A DNA stretch of 64,000 bases from Alcanivorax sp. (GTDB lineage: Bacteria; Pseudomonadota; Gammaproteobacteria; Pseudomonadales; Alcanivoracaceae). The notes under the pieces are model-generated. The model saw only the letters and a list, made by a program, of their open reading frames with translations, did not search any database and was not told the origin of the DNA. The DNA lies in assembly GCF_002726155.1 (NCBI RefSeq), contig NZ_PBSH01000040.1, positions 1-64,000 on the forward strand. The letters are read 5' to 3'. A program made the position numbers and the translations under genes. Shown here one piece after another: positions 26,903 through 36,047 of this stretch (positions are counted from its first letter, which is position 1; every line of letters begins with the position of its first letter).

Positions 26903-27393
26903 GATTCCTTCAGGTCTTCCAGCTTCTCACCGGGCTTGCCGCCAGCTTTTTTCAAGCGATCCACTTCAGCGGAAAACTCGGAAATATCCTGGAAGCTGCG
27001 GTACACCGATGCAAAGCGCACATAGGCCACATCGTCCAGCTGTTGCAGCTCTTCCATCACGAATTCGCCTAACTCCCGAGCCGGAAGCTCACGCTCGCCG
27101 GTGGCACGCAGACGGTGACAAATCCGGCTGATTGCGGCCTCCAGGTCTTCCATGCTCACCGGCCGCTTCTCCAGCGCCCGCAGCATACCCGCCCGCAACT
27201 TGGCTTCATCGAAGGGTTGGCGGGTGCCATCGGTCTTTACCAATCGCGGCATCACCAATTCTGCCGTTTCGAAGGTAGTAAAGCGCTCGGTACAACTCAA
27301 ACACTCACGACGCCGCCGAATCTGCACCCCATCCGCAACCAGACGGGAGTCGATCACCTTGGTGTCCTGAGCAGAACAAAACGGGCAGTACAT
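26899..27393 (-). CDS. nrdR: Transcriptional repressor NrdR
   Basis: 164 residues. N-terminal zinc ribbon ([15 protein letters not shown] ... [12 protein letters not shown]) and an ATP-cone domain ([20 protein letters not shown]). NrdR represses ribonucleotide reductase genes in response to nucleotide binding. Placed between glyA and ribD as in many gammaproteobacteria; overlaps ribD by 4 bases. Confidence 0.96.
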   Translation of the reverse strand: MYCPFCSAQDTKVIDSRLVADGVQIRRRRECLSCTERFTTFETAELVMPRLVKTDGTRQPFDEAKLRAGMLRALEKRPVSMEDLEAAISRICHRLRATGERELPARELGEFVMEELQQLDDVAYVRFASVYRSFQDISEFSAEVDRLKKAGGKPGEKLEDLKES

Positions 27394-27418
27394 GGAGAAC
27401 TCCGAAGATCAATTTCAA

Positions 27419-27562
27419 GTTGAAAGTGTAAGGTTGAAAAGGATTGCGCGCCATGACCACGGAAACGACGAAGCCGCGCCCCTCACGGGTACGCGGCTTC
27501 TCCGGCTGAAATTCACTGCGGCATAACCCGCGTTGCAACTTTCAACTTGCCACTTTCAACTC
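27419..27562. repeat. Heptamer inverted-arm element, TCAACTn/GTTGAAA dialect, enclosing a hairpin
   Basis: Left arm 27419-27439: GTTGAAA, GTGTAAG, GTTGAAA (preceded by TTTCAA). Right arm 27535-27562: GCAACTT, TCAACTT, GCCACTT, TCAACTC. Between them an inner perfect 9-bp stem GAAGCCGCG / CGCGGCTTC (27470-27478, 27492-27500). It fills the nrdR-glyA gap and touches the glyA stop. Confidence 0.72.
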
Positions 27563-28817
27563 AACGCTCATAAACCGGCAAACGCGCACAGATTTCTTTG
27601 ACCTTACCCTTCACGGTCTCGATCACTGATTCGTCACCCATGTTATCGAGGATGTCACAGATCCAGCCGGCCAGCGCCTTGGCGTCGGCTTCATCAAAGC
27701 CGCGACGGGTAATGGACGGGGAGCCGATACGCAGGCCGGACGTCACGAACGGGGAACGCGGGTCGTTGGGCACGGCATTCTTGTTGACGGTGATGTTGGC
27801 GCGGCCCAGGGCGGCGTCGGCATCTTTACCGGTGATGTCCTGCTTGATCAGGCTGAGCAGGAACAGGTGGTTTTCAGTGCCATTGGACACCACGTCAAAA
27901 CCACGCTCGATGAACACCCCGGCCATGGCCTGGGCGTTCTTCACTACCTGCTGCTGGTAGCCTTTGAAATCACCCTGCATGGCTTCCTTGAAGCAGATTG
28001 CCTTGGCGGCAATCACGTGCTCCAGCGGGCCACCCTGGCCACCGGGGAACACGGCAGAGTTGATCTTCTTCTGAATGTCTTCGTTGGCCTTGCCCATGAT
28101 CAGGCCGCCACGGGGACCACCCAGAGTCTTGTGGGTGGTGGTGGTGGTGATGTCGGCAATACCCACCGGGCTCGGGTAAACACCCGCAGCAACCAGACCG
28201 GCTACGTGAGCCATGTCCACCAGCAGGATCGCGCCCACTTCGTCGGCGATGTCACGGAAACGCTGCCAGTCGACAACCTGGGAGTAGGCAGAGAAACCCG
28301 CCACGATCATCTTCGGCTTGTGCTCACGGGCCAGGGAGGCCACCTGCTCGTAATCGATCAGGCCAGTCTCGTTGTCCAGGCCGTACTGGATAGCGTTGTA
28401 AGTCTTGCCGGAGAAGTTCGGCTTGGCGCCGTGGGTCAGGTGACCACCCGCATCCAGGCTCATGCCCAGCACGGTGTCGCCAGCCTTCAGCATGGCCATG
28501 TAAACCGCGCCATTGGCCTGAGAACCGGAGTGCGGCTGCACGTTGGCCCAGTCGGCACCAAACAGTTCGCAAGCGCGATCAATGGCCAGTTGCTCGACCA
28601 CATCCACATTCTCGCAACCGCCATAGTAACGCTTGCCCGGGTAGCCTTCGGCGTACTTGTTGGTCAGTACGGAGCCCTGGGCTTCCATGACCCTTGGCGA
28701 GGCATAGTTTTCAGAGGCAATCAGCTCGATGTGCTCTTCCTGGCGGACTTCCTCAGCCTTGATAGCGGCCTGGATTTCAGGATCAAACTCGGCGATGGAC
28801 ATGGATTTCGGGAACAT
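27561..28817 (-). CDS. glyA: Serine hydroxymethyltransferase
   Basis: 418 residues. PLP enzyme converting serine to glycine and methylene-tetrahydrofolate. [37 protein letters not shown], the PLP lysine in [17 protein letters not shown] and [18 protein letters not shown] are intact. ATG at 28817 ([11 protein letters not shown]) and ATG at 28802 are both possible; the former has a GTAGGGTAG stretch upstream. No glycine riboswitch was seen in the 287 bases to ettA. Confidence 0.96.
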   Translation of the reverse strand: MFPKSMSIAEFDPEIQAAIKAEEVRQEEHIELIASENYASPRVMEAQGSVLTNKYAEGYPGKRYYGGCENVDVVEQLAIDRACELFGADWANVQPHSGSQANGAVYMAMLKAGDTVLGMSLDAGGHLTHGAKPNFSGKTYNAIQYGLDNETGLIDYEQVASLAREHKPKMIVAGFSAYSQVVDWQRFRDIADEVGAILLVDMAHVAGLVAAGVYPSPVGIADITTTTTHKTLGGPRGGLIMGKANEDIQKKINSAVFPGGQGGPLEHVIAAKAICFKEAMQGDFKGYQQQVVKNAQAMAGVFIERGFDVVSNGTENHLFLLSLIKQDITGKDADAALGRANITVNKNAVPNDPRSPFVTSGLRIGSPSITRRGFDEADAKALAGWICDILDNMGDESVIETVKGKVKEICARLPVYER

Positions 28818-29104
28818 GGGCTACCCTACGGAGTCATTGGTGGATTCAGGGGCGCGTATTCTAACCAAATCCGGGGCCAATGGCACTTGAAGTCCGCTCA
28901 TGGAAACCGGCCAGTCGTCTCATGGCGTCAGGCACCGGTTTTCTGGCGCCAATCCGGCCTTACGTCGCCCTATCAGGGGGCCCGCACTTTCACTCACGGC
29001 CGCTTTCCGTTAGCTTAGGCGCCAATCAAAGTACCCTCTGCCGGGGCCTGCAGCCAACCTGCACCGCGCGCCCCGCACATTAATACAGACTGCGGTCGGA
29101 GTTT

Positions 29105-30772
29105 ATGAGCCAGTACATCTTCACCATGGACAAGGTGGGCAAGGTTGTCCCGCCCAAGAAACACATTCTGAAGAACATCTCCCTGTCGTTCTTTCCTGGC
29201 GCCAAGATCGGCGTACTGGGCCTGAACGGCTCCGGTAAATCCACACTGCTGCGCATCATGGCCGGCGTGGACAAGGATTATCTGGGTGAGGCACGGCCGC
29301 AGCCGGGCACCAATATCGGTTACCTGCCCCAGGAACCGGAGCTGGACCCGGAAAAGAATGTCCGCGAGATCGTCGAAGAAGCGGTGGCAGATATCCGTAA
29401 CGCCCAGCAGCGCCTGGAAGAAGTCTACGAAGCCTATGCGGCAGAAGACGCGGATTTCGACAAGCTGGCCGCCGAACAGGCCAAGCTGGAAGACATTATC
29501 GAAGCCAGCGACGCCCACAACCTTGAGCGCAAACTGGAAATCGCCGCCGACGCCCTGCGCCTGCCGCCCTGGGATGCCAGCGTAAAAACCCTGTCCGGCG
29601 GTGAACGTCGCCGGGTCGCTCTGTGCCGGCTGGTAATGAGCGCGCCGGACATGCTGCTGCTGGATGAGCCGACTAACCACCTGGACGCAGAGTCCGTGGC
29701 CTGGCTGGAGCGTTTCCTGCACGAATTCCCCGGCACCGTGGTGGCGGTAACCCACGATCGCTACTTCCTGGATAATTCCTGTGAGTGGATTCTGGAACTG
29801 GATCGCGGCGAAGGCATTCCCTGGCAGGGCAACTATTCCTCCTGGCTGGAGCAGAAAGAACAGCGTCTGGAACAGGAAGCGAAGAGCGAGTCGGCCCACC
29901 GCAAAACGGTGGAGAAGGAACTGGAATGGGTACGCCAGAACCCGAAAGGCCGCCGCGCCAAGAACAAGGCCCGTGTGTCTGCGTTCGAAGAGCTGGCCAG
30001 CCAGGAATTCCAGAAACGCAACGAAACCCAGGAATTGTACATCCCGCCGGGTGAGCGTCTTGGCGAGCAGGTTTTTGAAATCAAGAATGTGGCCAAGCAA
30101 TTCGACCACAAGCTGCTCTACGAAGATCTGGATTTCCAGATCCCCCGTGGTGCTATCGTCGGCATCATCGGCCCCAACGGTGCCGGTAAAACCACCCTGT
30201 TCCGCATGCTGGCCGGCCAGGAAACCCCGGACAGCGGCGAGATCGTCACTGGTGACACTGTGCAGATGGCCTACGTGGACCAGAGCCGTGAAGACCTGGA
30301 CAGCAACAAGACGGTCTGGGAAGAAGTGTCCGACGGCAACGACATCCTGCGTATCGGCAACTATGAAGTGCCCAGCCGCGCTTATCTGGGCCGGTTCAAT
30401 TTCAAAGGCGGCGATCAACAGAAGCGTGTCGGCGACCTGTCCGGCGGTGAACGTAACCGTTTACACCTGGCCAAGCTGCTCAAGCAGGGCGCCAACGTAC
30501 TGCTGCTCGATGAGCCCACCAACGACCTGGACGTGGAAACCCTGCGCGCACTGGAAGAGGCCCTGCTGGCGTTCCCCGGCTGCGCCATCGTGATTTCGCA
30601 CGATCGCTGGTTCCTGGACCGCGTCGCCACCCACATTCTCTCTTTCGAGGGGGATGCCCGGGTAGAATGGTTCGAAGGCTCCTACACCGAGTATGAAGAA
30701 TACAAACGCAAGCAGCTGGGCGATGCAGCCCTGCAGCCCAAGCGCATGAAGTACAAGCGAATCGAAGTCTGA
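29105..30772 (+). CDS. ettA: Energy-dependent translational throttle protein EttA (ABC-F)
   Basis: 555 residues, two ABC ATPase domains without membrane spans. Walker A GLNGSGKST (about 41) and GPNGAGKTT (about 356); signatures LSGGERRR and LSGGERNR; Walker B LLLDEPTNHLD and LLLDEPTNDLD. The start QYIFTMDKVGKVVPPKK and the arm between residues 95 and 135 fit EttA, which binds the ribosomal E site and gates early elongation according to ATP/ADP. Single gene, divergent from glyA. Confidence 0.96.
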   Translation: MSQYIFTMDKVGKVVPPKKHILKNISLSFFPGAKIGVLGLNGSGKSTLLRIMAGVDKDYLGEARPQPGTNIGYLPQEPELDPEKNVREIVEEAVADIRNAQQRLEEVYEAYAAEDADFDKLAAEQAKLEDIIEASDAHNLERKLEIAADALRLPPWDASVKTLSGGERRRVALCRLVMSAPDMLLLDEPTNHLDAESVAWLERFLHEFPGTVVAVTHDRYFLDNSCEWILELDRGEGIPWQGNYSSWLEQKEQRLEQEAKSESAHRKTVEKELEWVRQNPKGRRAKNKARVSAFEELASQEFQKRNETQELYIPPGERLGEQVFEIKNVAKQFDHKLLYEDLDFQIPRGAIVGIIGPNGAGKTTLFRMLAGQETPDSGEIVTGDTVQMAYVDQSREDLDSNKTVWEEVSDGNDILRIGNYEVPSRAYLGRFNFKGGDQQKRVGDLSGGERNRLHLAKLLKQGANVLLLDEPTNDLDVETLRALEEALLAFPGCAIVISHDRWFLDRVATHILSFEGDARVEWFEGSYTEYEEYKRKQLGDAALQPKRMKYKRIEV

Positions 30773-30837
30773 TTCGCACAGGATAACGCCGGCACAGGAA
30801 AGGCGAGCCGGTACGGGGACGCAACAGGGACGACAGC

Positions 30838-31197
30838 ATGAACGAAAGACGGCGGGCCAATCGGGTGGACTTCGACGGGGAAGCCACCCTGGTTTTCCAG
30901 CAGGATAACCACCCCGTGTCACTGGACGACATTTCCGTCATGGGCGCACGACTCAACAGCAGCACCCCGCTCACGCTGCCCGCTGCGTCCCGGGTTATCC
31001 TGATCATTACCCTGGAAGATTCCGATATCACACTGACCCTTCCGGCAAAAATGCAACGCCAGGAAGGCTTGGAGATCGGCATCATGTTTGATCGCCCATC
31101 TGTGGATGACATGCAGCATCTTCGCCGCATTGTCATGCTGCATCAGGGCGACGACGGCGAAGATGACCCCGCCAGCCTGCTGACCCCGGAGACCTGA
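30838..31197 (+). CDS. PilZ-domain protein (c-di-GMP receptor candidate)
   Basis: 119 residues, a single PilZ domain. The c-di-GMP motifs are present: RRRANR (RxxxR type) at 4-9 and DDISVMGARL (D/NxSxxG) near 36-45. It should bind c-di-GMP and change partner behaviour. It is followed after five bases by a sigma factor gene, so the two are probably one transcript, which is an unusual pairing. Confidence 0.82.
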   Translation: MNERRRANRVDFDGEATLVFQQDNHPVSLDDISVMGARLNSSTPLTLPAASRVILIITLEDSDITLTLPAKMQRQEGLEIGIMFDRPSVDDMQHLRRIVMLHQGDDGEDDPASLLTPET

Positions 31198-31201
31198 CAC
31201 C

Positions 31202-31810
31202 TTGGACCCGACCCTGGAAAGCCCGGAATTCATTGAACGCCTGCGCCAGGGAGACCGGGCAGCCTTTGGCCAACTGGTTAAAGGCCACCACAACATGTTG
31301 CTGGCCACGGCCCGCACCATGCTGTCAGCAGCTGATGCTGAAGAAGCCGTGCAGGATGGCTGGATCGCCGCCCACCGCGCTATCGGCAAGTTCGAAGGCC
31401 GCAGCCTGCTGCGCACCTGGCTTACCCGCATCGTCATCAACCAGGCACGGATGATGCTGCGCAAAGGCGGCCGGGAAATTCAGTTTGATCCCACCGATGA
31501 GCAAGATGCCCTGGCCCACCGCTTTCGTGACGGCGGGCACTGGGACCACCCGCCACAGCACTGGGACCTGAGCGGCCCGGATGCCCTGCTCACCCGCGAC
31601 GAGCTACGCCACTGCATGGAAAAGACCCTGGGAAAAATGCCGGACAATCAGCGCCTGGTGCTGGAACTGCGAGACCTGCAAGGCATGGATTTCGATGACA
31701 TCTGTAACATGCTGGACGTGAGTGCATCGAATGTCCGTGTGCTGTTACACCGGGCCCGCGCAAGGCTGTTCGAACTGGTGGATCATTTTCAGGAGACAGG
31801 CGAATGTTGA
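31202..31810 (+). CDS. ECF-type RNA polymerase sigma factor
   Basis: 202 residues. Sigma-70 region 2 (AFGQLVKGHHNMLLATART, AEEAVQDGWIAAHRAIGKFEG, LRTWLTRIVINQARM) and region 4 (LGKMPDNQRLVLELRDLQGMDFDD..., then ASNVRVLLHRARARL). The reading frame starts with TTG at 31202, four bases after the PilZ stop, with a weak upstream GGAG; the next ATG (31292) would delete part of region 2, so TTG is preferred. The zinc-finger gene overlapping its end is the likely anti-sigma partner. Target promoters unknown. Confidence 0.85.
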   Translation: MDPTLESPEFIERLRQGDRAAFGQLVKGHHNMLLATARTMLSAADAEEAVQDGWIAAHRAIGKFEGRSLLRTWLTRIVINQARMMLRKGGREIQFDPTDEQDALAHRFRDGGHWDHPPQHWDLSGPDALLTRDELRHCMEKTLGKMPDNQRLVLELRDLQGMDFDDICNMLDVSASNVRVLLHRARARLFELVDHFQETGEC

Positions 31811-32037
31811 AGTGCAAACACGTCGTCGTAAAAGCTGACGCCCTCGTGGACGGCGCCCCGCTGACCAGGCGGGAGCGCTTTGCCCTGCGCCTGCATCTGC
31901 TGATGTGCCACCACTGTCGTCGTTATGTGCGCCAGTTACGTGCGCTGCTGAACACGCTACCCCGCAACCCGGATAGCCTCGATGATGCTCGTACCCGGGA
32001 AATTCTGGACAAGCTCAACGCCCCACAGGAACGCTGA
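31804..32037 (+). CDS. Zinc-finger (zf-HC2-like) anti-sigma factor candidate
   Basis: 77 residues, no membrane helix. ERFALRLHLLMCHHCRRYVRQL gives the H-x(3)-C-x(2)-C zinc motif of ZAS anti-sigma domains (shown in part: HLLMCHHC). The ATG overlaps the sigma factor stop by seven bases, typical of sigma/anti-sigma pairs. Being soluble, it might respond to redox or metal state rather than to an envelope signal (inference). Confidence 0.78.
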   Translation: MLKCKHVVVKADALVDGAPLTRRERFALRLHLLMCHHCRRYVRQLRALLNTLPRNPDSLDDARTREILDKLNAPQER

Positions 32038-32111
32038 CACGGTGTCGAGGTCCCTGTAACAGTGATTGCAATTGCCATTGCGGCGTCTCAACCCCAACCC
32101 TCAGGCTGATT

Positions 32112-32519
32112 ATGGAACGAAAACTCGCTCTCTCATTGTTATTGTTACGGCTCGGTGTCTTTATCGTCATGCTGATGTGGACCCTGGACAAATTCATCAA
32201 TCCCGGCCACACCAGCAAGATTTTCGCCAAATTTTATGGAATGGAAGGGCTCGAAGGCTCCGTCCTCACCATACTGGCCTGCCTGCAACTTATCGTCGTA
32301 TTAGCCTTTGCTGCCGGCGCCCTGCGTCGCTACAGCTACGGCATCATCCTGCTCATGCATGCCGGCTCCACCTTCTCTTCCTGGCAGCAATACCTGGACC
32401 CGTTCAATCACCTGCTGTTCTTCGCCGCCTGGCCCATGCTGGCCGCCTGCGTTGCCCTGTATGTGCTGCGCGATCAGGACACCCTGCTCAGCATTGATGG
32501 CCGCAAAAGCAAAGCATAA
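32112..32519 (+). CDS. DoxX-like four-helix membrane protein
   Basis: 135 residues with four predicted helices (ALSLLLLRLGVFIVMLMW, VLTILACLQLIVVLAFAAGAL, YGIILLMHAGS, LLFFAAWPMLAACVALYVL). WTLDKFINPGHTSKIFAKFYG is DoxX-like, the sort of small membrane protein often found with ECF sigma factors. It lies 74 bases after the anti-sigma gene, in the same direction. Function unknown. Confidence 0.65.
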   Translation: MERKLALSLLLLRLGVFIVMLMWTLDKFINPGHTSKIFAKFYGMEGLEGSVLTILACLQLIVVLAFAAGALRRYSYGIILLMHAGSTFSSWQQYLDPFNHLLFFAAWPMLAACVALYVLRDQDTLLSIDGRKSKA

Positions 32520-32529
32520 AGGCACTCCC

Positions 32530-32556
32530 CTCTGCGCAGGCTAATACTGCGCAGAG
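32530..32556. terminator. Hairpin between convergent DoxX-like gene and pstB
   Basis: Perfect 10-bp stem CTCTGCGCAG / CTGCGCAGAG with a 7-base loop, but no T-run on either strand. Position suggests a two-way terminator; strength is doubtful. Confidence 0.4.
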
Positions 32557-32599
32557 GCACTATGCGGCGAAAGCCTTTCATGCAAGCGGGGTTCAGAGA

Positions 32600-33382
32600 C
32601 TAGCCTGCCTCCCCCGCACAATAAGCCGCGGTAATCGGGTGCGCAGGATTCTCGAAGACCTGTTCGCAGCCGTTGGATTCCACCACACAACCACACTGCC
32701 CCTCCAGCCAACAGACCGTCACGCTATCCGCCAGACGCCGGGCCTGGGCCAGATTGTGGGTCACCATCAGGATCGTATAGCGCCCTTTCAGCGAACGAAT
32801 CAACGCCTCAACCACCCGGGAGGAAACCGGATCCAGCGCGGAACAAGGCTCATCCAGCAACAACACTTGCGGCTCCAGCACCAGGGCCCGGGCAATACAT
32901 AATCGCTGCTGCTGCCCACCGGACAACCCCAACGCTGGCTGGGAAAGTCGCTCCTTCACCTCTTCCCACAGCCCAACATCGCGCAGCGCCTGTTCAGCAC
33001 GGGCACGCCGCTGGCCCCGGGGAACACGGTGCTCCGCCAATGGGAACAGCAAGTTGTCGATGATGGATAGCGGAAAGGGATTGGGCTGCTGAAACACCAT
33101 GCCCACCTGCCGACGCAACACCGTCAGGTCGTGGCGTTGCCGAACATCCTCCCCATCAAGCCATATTCGGCCGCCCACCCGACAGCCGCTGACCCCATCG
33201 CTCATGCGATTAATGGACCCAAGAAGACTGCTCTTGCCGCAGCCACTGGGGCCCACCAGCGCCATCAACTCACCCGGCTGCACCTGCAAGGACGCATCAC
33301 TGATCGCCACTTGCTCACCATAAGCGACAGACACGGATTCCAGCACCAGCGACGGCGCCCGGTGCGTTCGTTGCTCACTCAT
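32600..33382 (-). CDS. pstB: Phosphate ABC transporter ATPase
   Basis: 260 residues. Walker A GPSGCGKSSLLGSINRM, QPNPFPLSI in the Q-loop region, signature LGLSGGQQQRLCIARAL, Walker B VLLLDEPCSALDPVS and the H-loop MVTHNLAQARR are all PstB-like. Last gene of pstSCAB; no phoU follows, unlike the usual pst operon. Confidence 0.94.
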   Translation of the reverse strand: MSEQRTHRAPSLVLESVSVAYGEQVAISDASLQVQPGELMALVGPSGCGKSSLLGSINRMSDGVSGCRVGGRIWLDGEDVRQRHDLTVLRRQVGMVFQQPNPFPLSIIDNLLFPLAEHRVPRGQRRARAEQALRDVGLWEEVKERLSQPALGLSGGQQQRLCIARALVLEPQVLLLDEPCSALDPVSSRVVEALIRSLKGRYTILMVTHNLAQARRLADSVTVCWLEGQCGCVVESNGCEQVFENPAHPITAAYCAGEAG

Positions 33383-33392
33383 AGCCGATCAC

Positions 33393-34220
33393 TCATACCA
33401 AAGCCTCTGTCATGGGCTGGCGCAGCACTCGCCGCACCAACAGATTCAGCACTACCAGCAGGGCCACCAACACCACTGCTGTGGCCGCTGCCCGTGGCAT
33501 GCCACCGGGCACATTCATGGCCAAATCGTAAATATGCACACTCAGGGTTCGCCCGGAATCAAACAGGGAGTCAGGACGGCGCAGCACGTAGCCGGCGGTA
33601 AACAACAGCACCGCCGTTTCCGCCAGCGCCCGCCCGGCACTGAGAATAATGCCCACCGCAATACCCGGCGCCGCGCAGGGCAGCAGAATCCGGCGTACCC
33701 AGCCCCAACGACTCAGCGCCAGCGCATCCCGGGCCTGGCGATACCCCATTGGCACCGCACGCATGGCCTGTTCGGCACTACGAATCATCAGCGGCAAGAC
33801 CATTAGTGACAGGGCCAGGGCGCCACTGAGAATGGAAAACCCCAAGCCCAGCGTGATGGCAAAAAACTGGTAACCAAACAGCCCGTAGACAATCGATGGC
33901 ACCGCCGCCAACATATCCAGCACCCCACCCAGCCATTGCGCGCGGCGGCTATCCGCCGGCAGCGATTCGCTCAAATACAGCGCGCAGCCAAGGCCCACCG
34001 GCACGGCTACCAGCAGACACAAGGCCAGAATCCACCCGGTGCTGATCAACAGCGCAGCAATACCGCCACTGCGACCGGCCCGGCCCGGGTCCTCCAACAG
34101 AAACCCCATACTCAGCACATCGGCACTTTGCTGCCAGAGCGCCATCACCATCAACGCCACCGGCACCATCACCAGTGCAAGTAACACCCAACCGGTCAGC
34201 CAGGCCATACGATCAGCCAT
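33393..34220 (-). CDS. pstA: Phosphate ABC transporter permease PstA
   Basis: 275 residues, six membrane helices. MLAAVPSIVYGLFGYQFF and the permease EAA-like loop (YRQARDALALSRWGWVRRILLPCAAPGI, in part DALALSRWGW) with GRALAETAVLLFTAGY identify PstA. Its start overlaps the pstC end by eight bases, ten bases before pstB. Confidence 0.93.
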   Translation of the reverse strand: MADRMAWLTGWVLLALVMVPVALMVMALWQQSADVLSMGFLLEDPGRAGRSGGIAALLISTGWILALCLLVAVPVGLGCALYLSESLPADSRRAQWLGGVLDMLAAVPSIVYGLFGYQFFAITLGLGFSILSGALALSLMVLPLMIRSAEQAMRAVPMGYRQARDALALSRWGWVRRILLPCAAPGIAVGIILSAGRALAETAVLLFTAGYVLRRPDSLFDSGRTLSVHIYDLAMNVPGGMPRAAATAVVLVALLVVLNLLVRRVLRQPMTEALV

Positions 34221-35067
34221 GGGAGACTCCTCGCAATCGCCAACTGGCCATCAATAACAGCCCGGTCACGGCAATCAGCAGCAAGCCACTGGCAAACAGC
34301 GCCACGCGGTGGTCACCGGTGGCGTAAGCCATCTCCAGAGCGATATTGGCAGTCAGCGTGCGCACTGGGGCAAACACCGAATCCGGCCATTGCACCACAT
34401 TGCCACACACCATCAGCACCGCCATGGTTTCCCCCAGCGCCCGCCCGAACTGCAACACCACACCGCCCACAATCCCGGGCGCCGCGCGGGGCAACAGCAC
34501 CCGCCGCAGCATCCCCACCCGGGACAACGCCAACGCCTCACCGGCGCGCTGATAGCGCAACGGTAACTGCCCAAGCGCTGCGTCCGTCACCAACAACGCC
34601 AACGGCACAATCATCAGCGCCAGCACCAGCGAACCGGCCAACCAGGAAGCCCCAGGCGGTACCCACTGATTGATCCAGGGCACCAGCACCAACATGCCCC
34701 ACAGCCCATACACCACAGAGGGGATGCCGGCCATCAGCTCCACACCGGCCAGCACCGGGCGGCGCAGCCGAGGCGCAAAATAGCGCAGCCAGGCGGCCAG
34801 CAAGACCGCCACCGGAGCTGCCAGCACCAATGCCAGCACACTGACGAAAAGCGACCCGGCAATCATCGGCGCCATTCCGTATTCGCCCTGCCCAGGCTGC
34901 CAGGTGCTTTGCCATATCCCCGCGCCTTCATTGATCAGAAACGGCAATGCCCGCACCAGTAGCACCACCACAATACCGCCGAGCACCAGTGCCGCCAGCA
35001 ACCCGCACAGGCGCAGCGCCAGCCCCAGCAGGCGATCACTCAGCGGCAGGGAGGAAGTAGTAATCAT
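34213..35067 (-). CDS. pstC: Phosphate ABC transporter permease PstC
   Basis: 284 residues, six membrane helices. VELMAGIPSVVYGLWGMLVL, the EAA-like loop (RAGEALALSRVGMLRRVLLPRA...) and FGRALGETMAVLMVCGN identify PstC. ATG at 35067 is preferred over 35076 because GGCGG sits about nine bases upstream; either way the start lies inside the end of pstS (about 32 bases), so translation is coupled. Confidence 0.93.
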   Translation of the reverse strand: MITTSSLPLSDRLLGLALRLCGLLAALVLGGIVVVLLVRALPFLINEGAGIWQSTWQPGQGEYGMAPMIAGSLFVSVLALVLAAPVAVLLAAWLRYFAPRLRRPVLAGVELMAGIPSVVYGLWGMLVLVPWINQWVPPGASWLAGSLVLALMIVPLALLVTDAALGQLPLRYQRAGEALALSRVGMLRRVLLPRAAPGIVGGVVLQFGRALGETMAVLMVCGNVVQWPDSVFAPVRTLTANIALEMAYATGDHRVALFASGLLLIAVTGLLLMASWRLRGVSHG

Positions 35068-35845
35068 GGTAGACATCCGCCATGTCTGTACGGGTTACAA
35101 AGGCCAGAAAGTCGGCCACCGGTTGCGATATCTCGCCATGGGTCACCAGATTCAACTCGCGGACCAGGGGGTAACCTCCCTGCGCCAGTGCGTCCAGGGA
35201 CGCAGGCTTTCCTTCCAGCGGCAGCAACCGGATAGCCGTGCCATTGTCAGCTTCATAAATCGCTGTACCGATGGACACATAGCCAATGGCAAAAGGATCC
35301 CCCGCCACCGCCTTGATGCCCTGCTGATTTTCGCCAATCACCCGGTCCGGCCGGACCTGGCTGTTTTCCAGTTGAAAATGGGCGAGGAAAAGCTCCTGGG
35401 TGGATCGCCCCTGCGCCTTGTGAACAACGGTAATGGGCCTGCCTTCGGTTGATCCAGCGTCCCAGCGCTGCACCTTGCCGGTGTAGATGGCGCGAATCTG
35501 GTCATCATTGAGCGCCACTACCGGATTGTCGCGATGAACGATAATGGCAATACCATCGCGCCCGATCAGGTGCCCATCCAGATCCTGTTCATCCGCTTTC
35601 AGCGCGCGGCTCACCATGCCCAGATCCGCCAGCCCCTGGCGAACATCGCCAATACCCCGCCCGGACCCGCCACTCTGCACATCCACCTGCACGCCGGTTT
35701 CAGTTTCATAGCGTTCCGCCAACTCCGCCATCAGCGGCGCAATCGTGCTGGAACCGGTAACGGTTAACGTACTGCCAGACTCTCCGCACCCCACCAGAAA
35801 GAGCACAATCACAGCCCCTCCCAACCACCTCAATACAAACTGCAC
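35036..35845 (-). CDS. pstS: Phosphate-binding lipoprotein PstS
   Basis: 269 residues. Lipoprotein signal with lipobox LVGC (Cys20), then LTVTGSSTIAPLMAELAE and GGSGRGIGDVRQGLADLGMVSR, the phosphate-contact loops of the PstS/SphX family, and the HKAQGRSTQELFLAHF segment. GTG start at 35845 with AGGAG upstream. Periplasmic solute receptor for PstCAB. Its promoter lies in the 202-base gap shared with the divergent arsM-like gene. Lipid anchoring and the missing phoU mark it as an auxiliary rather than a standard Pho operon copy (inference). Confidence 0.92.
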   Translation of the reverse strand: MQFVLRWLGGAVIVLFLVGCGESGSTLTVTGSSTIAPLMAELAERYETETGVQVDVQSGGSGRGIGDVRQGLADLGMVSRALKADEQDLDGHLIGRDGIAIIVHRDNPVVALNDDQIRAIYTGKVQRWDAGSTEGRPITVVHKAQGRSTQELFLAHFQLENSQVRPDRVIGENQQGIKAVAGDPFAIGYVSIGTAIYEADNGTAIRLLPLEGKPASLDALAQGGYPLVRELNLVTHGEISQPVADFLAFVTRTDMADVYHDYYFLPAAE

Positions 35846-36047
35846 GGCTTTCTCCTTCCTGGCTGCCCGCTGTCTTCACGTTACCCGCGGCACTTTGATG
35901 CAACACTCATGGAACTATTACATTGATGAGCGTCTTATTGGTCTCATTACTCCCAAACACACGAAAGATTCCATCAGCACTGTAACCTGCAGCGATTTGC
36001 TGCATCCTATTATTACCCTAACAGCTTGATACTCAGGAGAGTCAGCA

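Noticed and set aside
27867..29018. 383-codon plus-strand frame
   Set aside because: Antisense to glyA; no ribosome site or family likeness.
28818..29104. Glycine riboswitch upstream of glyA
   Set aside because: No paired glycine-aptamer pattern recognised in the 287 bases.
29015..30418. 467-codon open frame on the minus strand
   Set aside because: Fully antisense to ettA, whose domains are complete; long antisense frames arise from GC-rich codon use.
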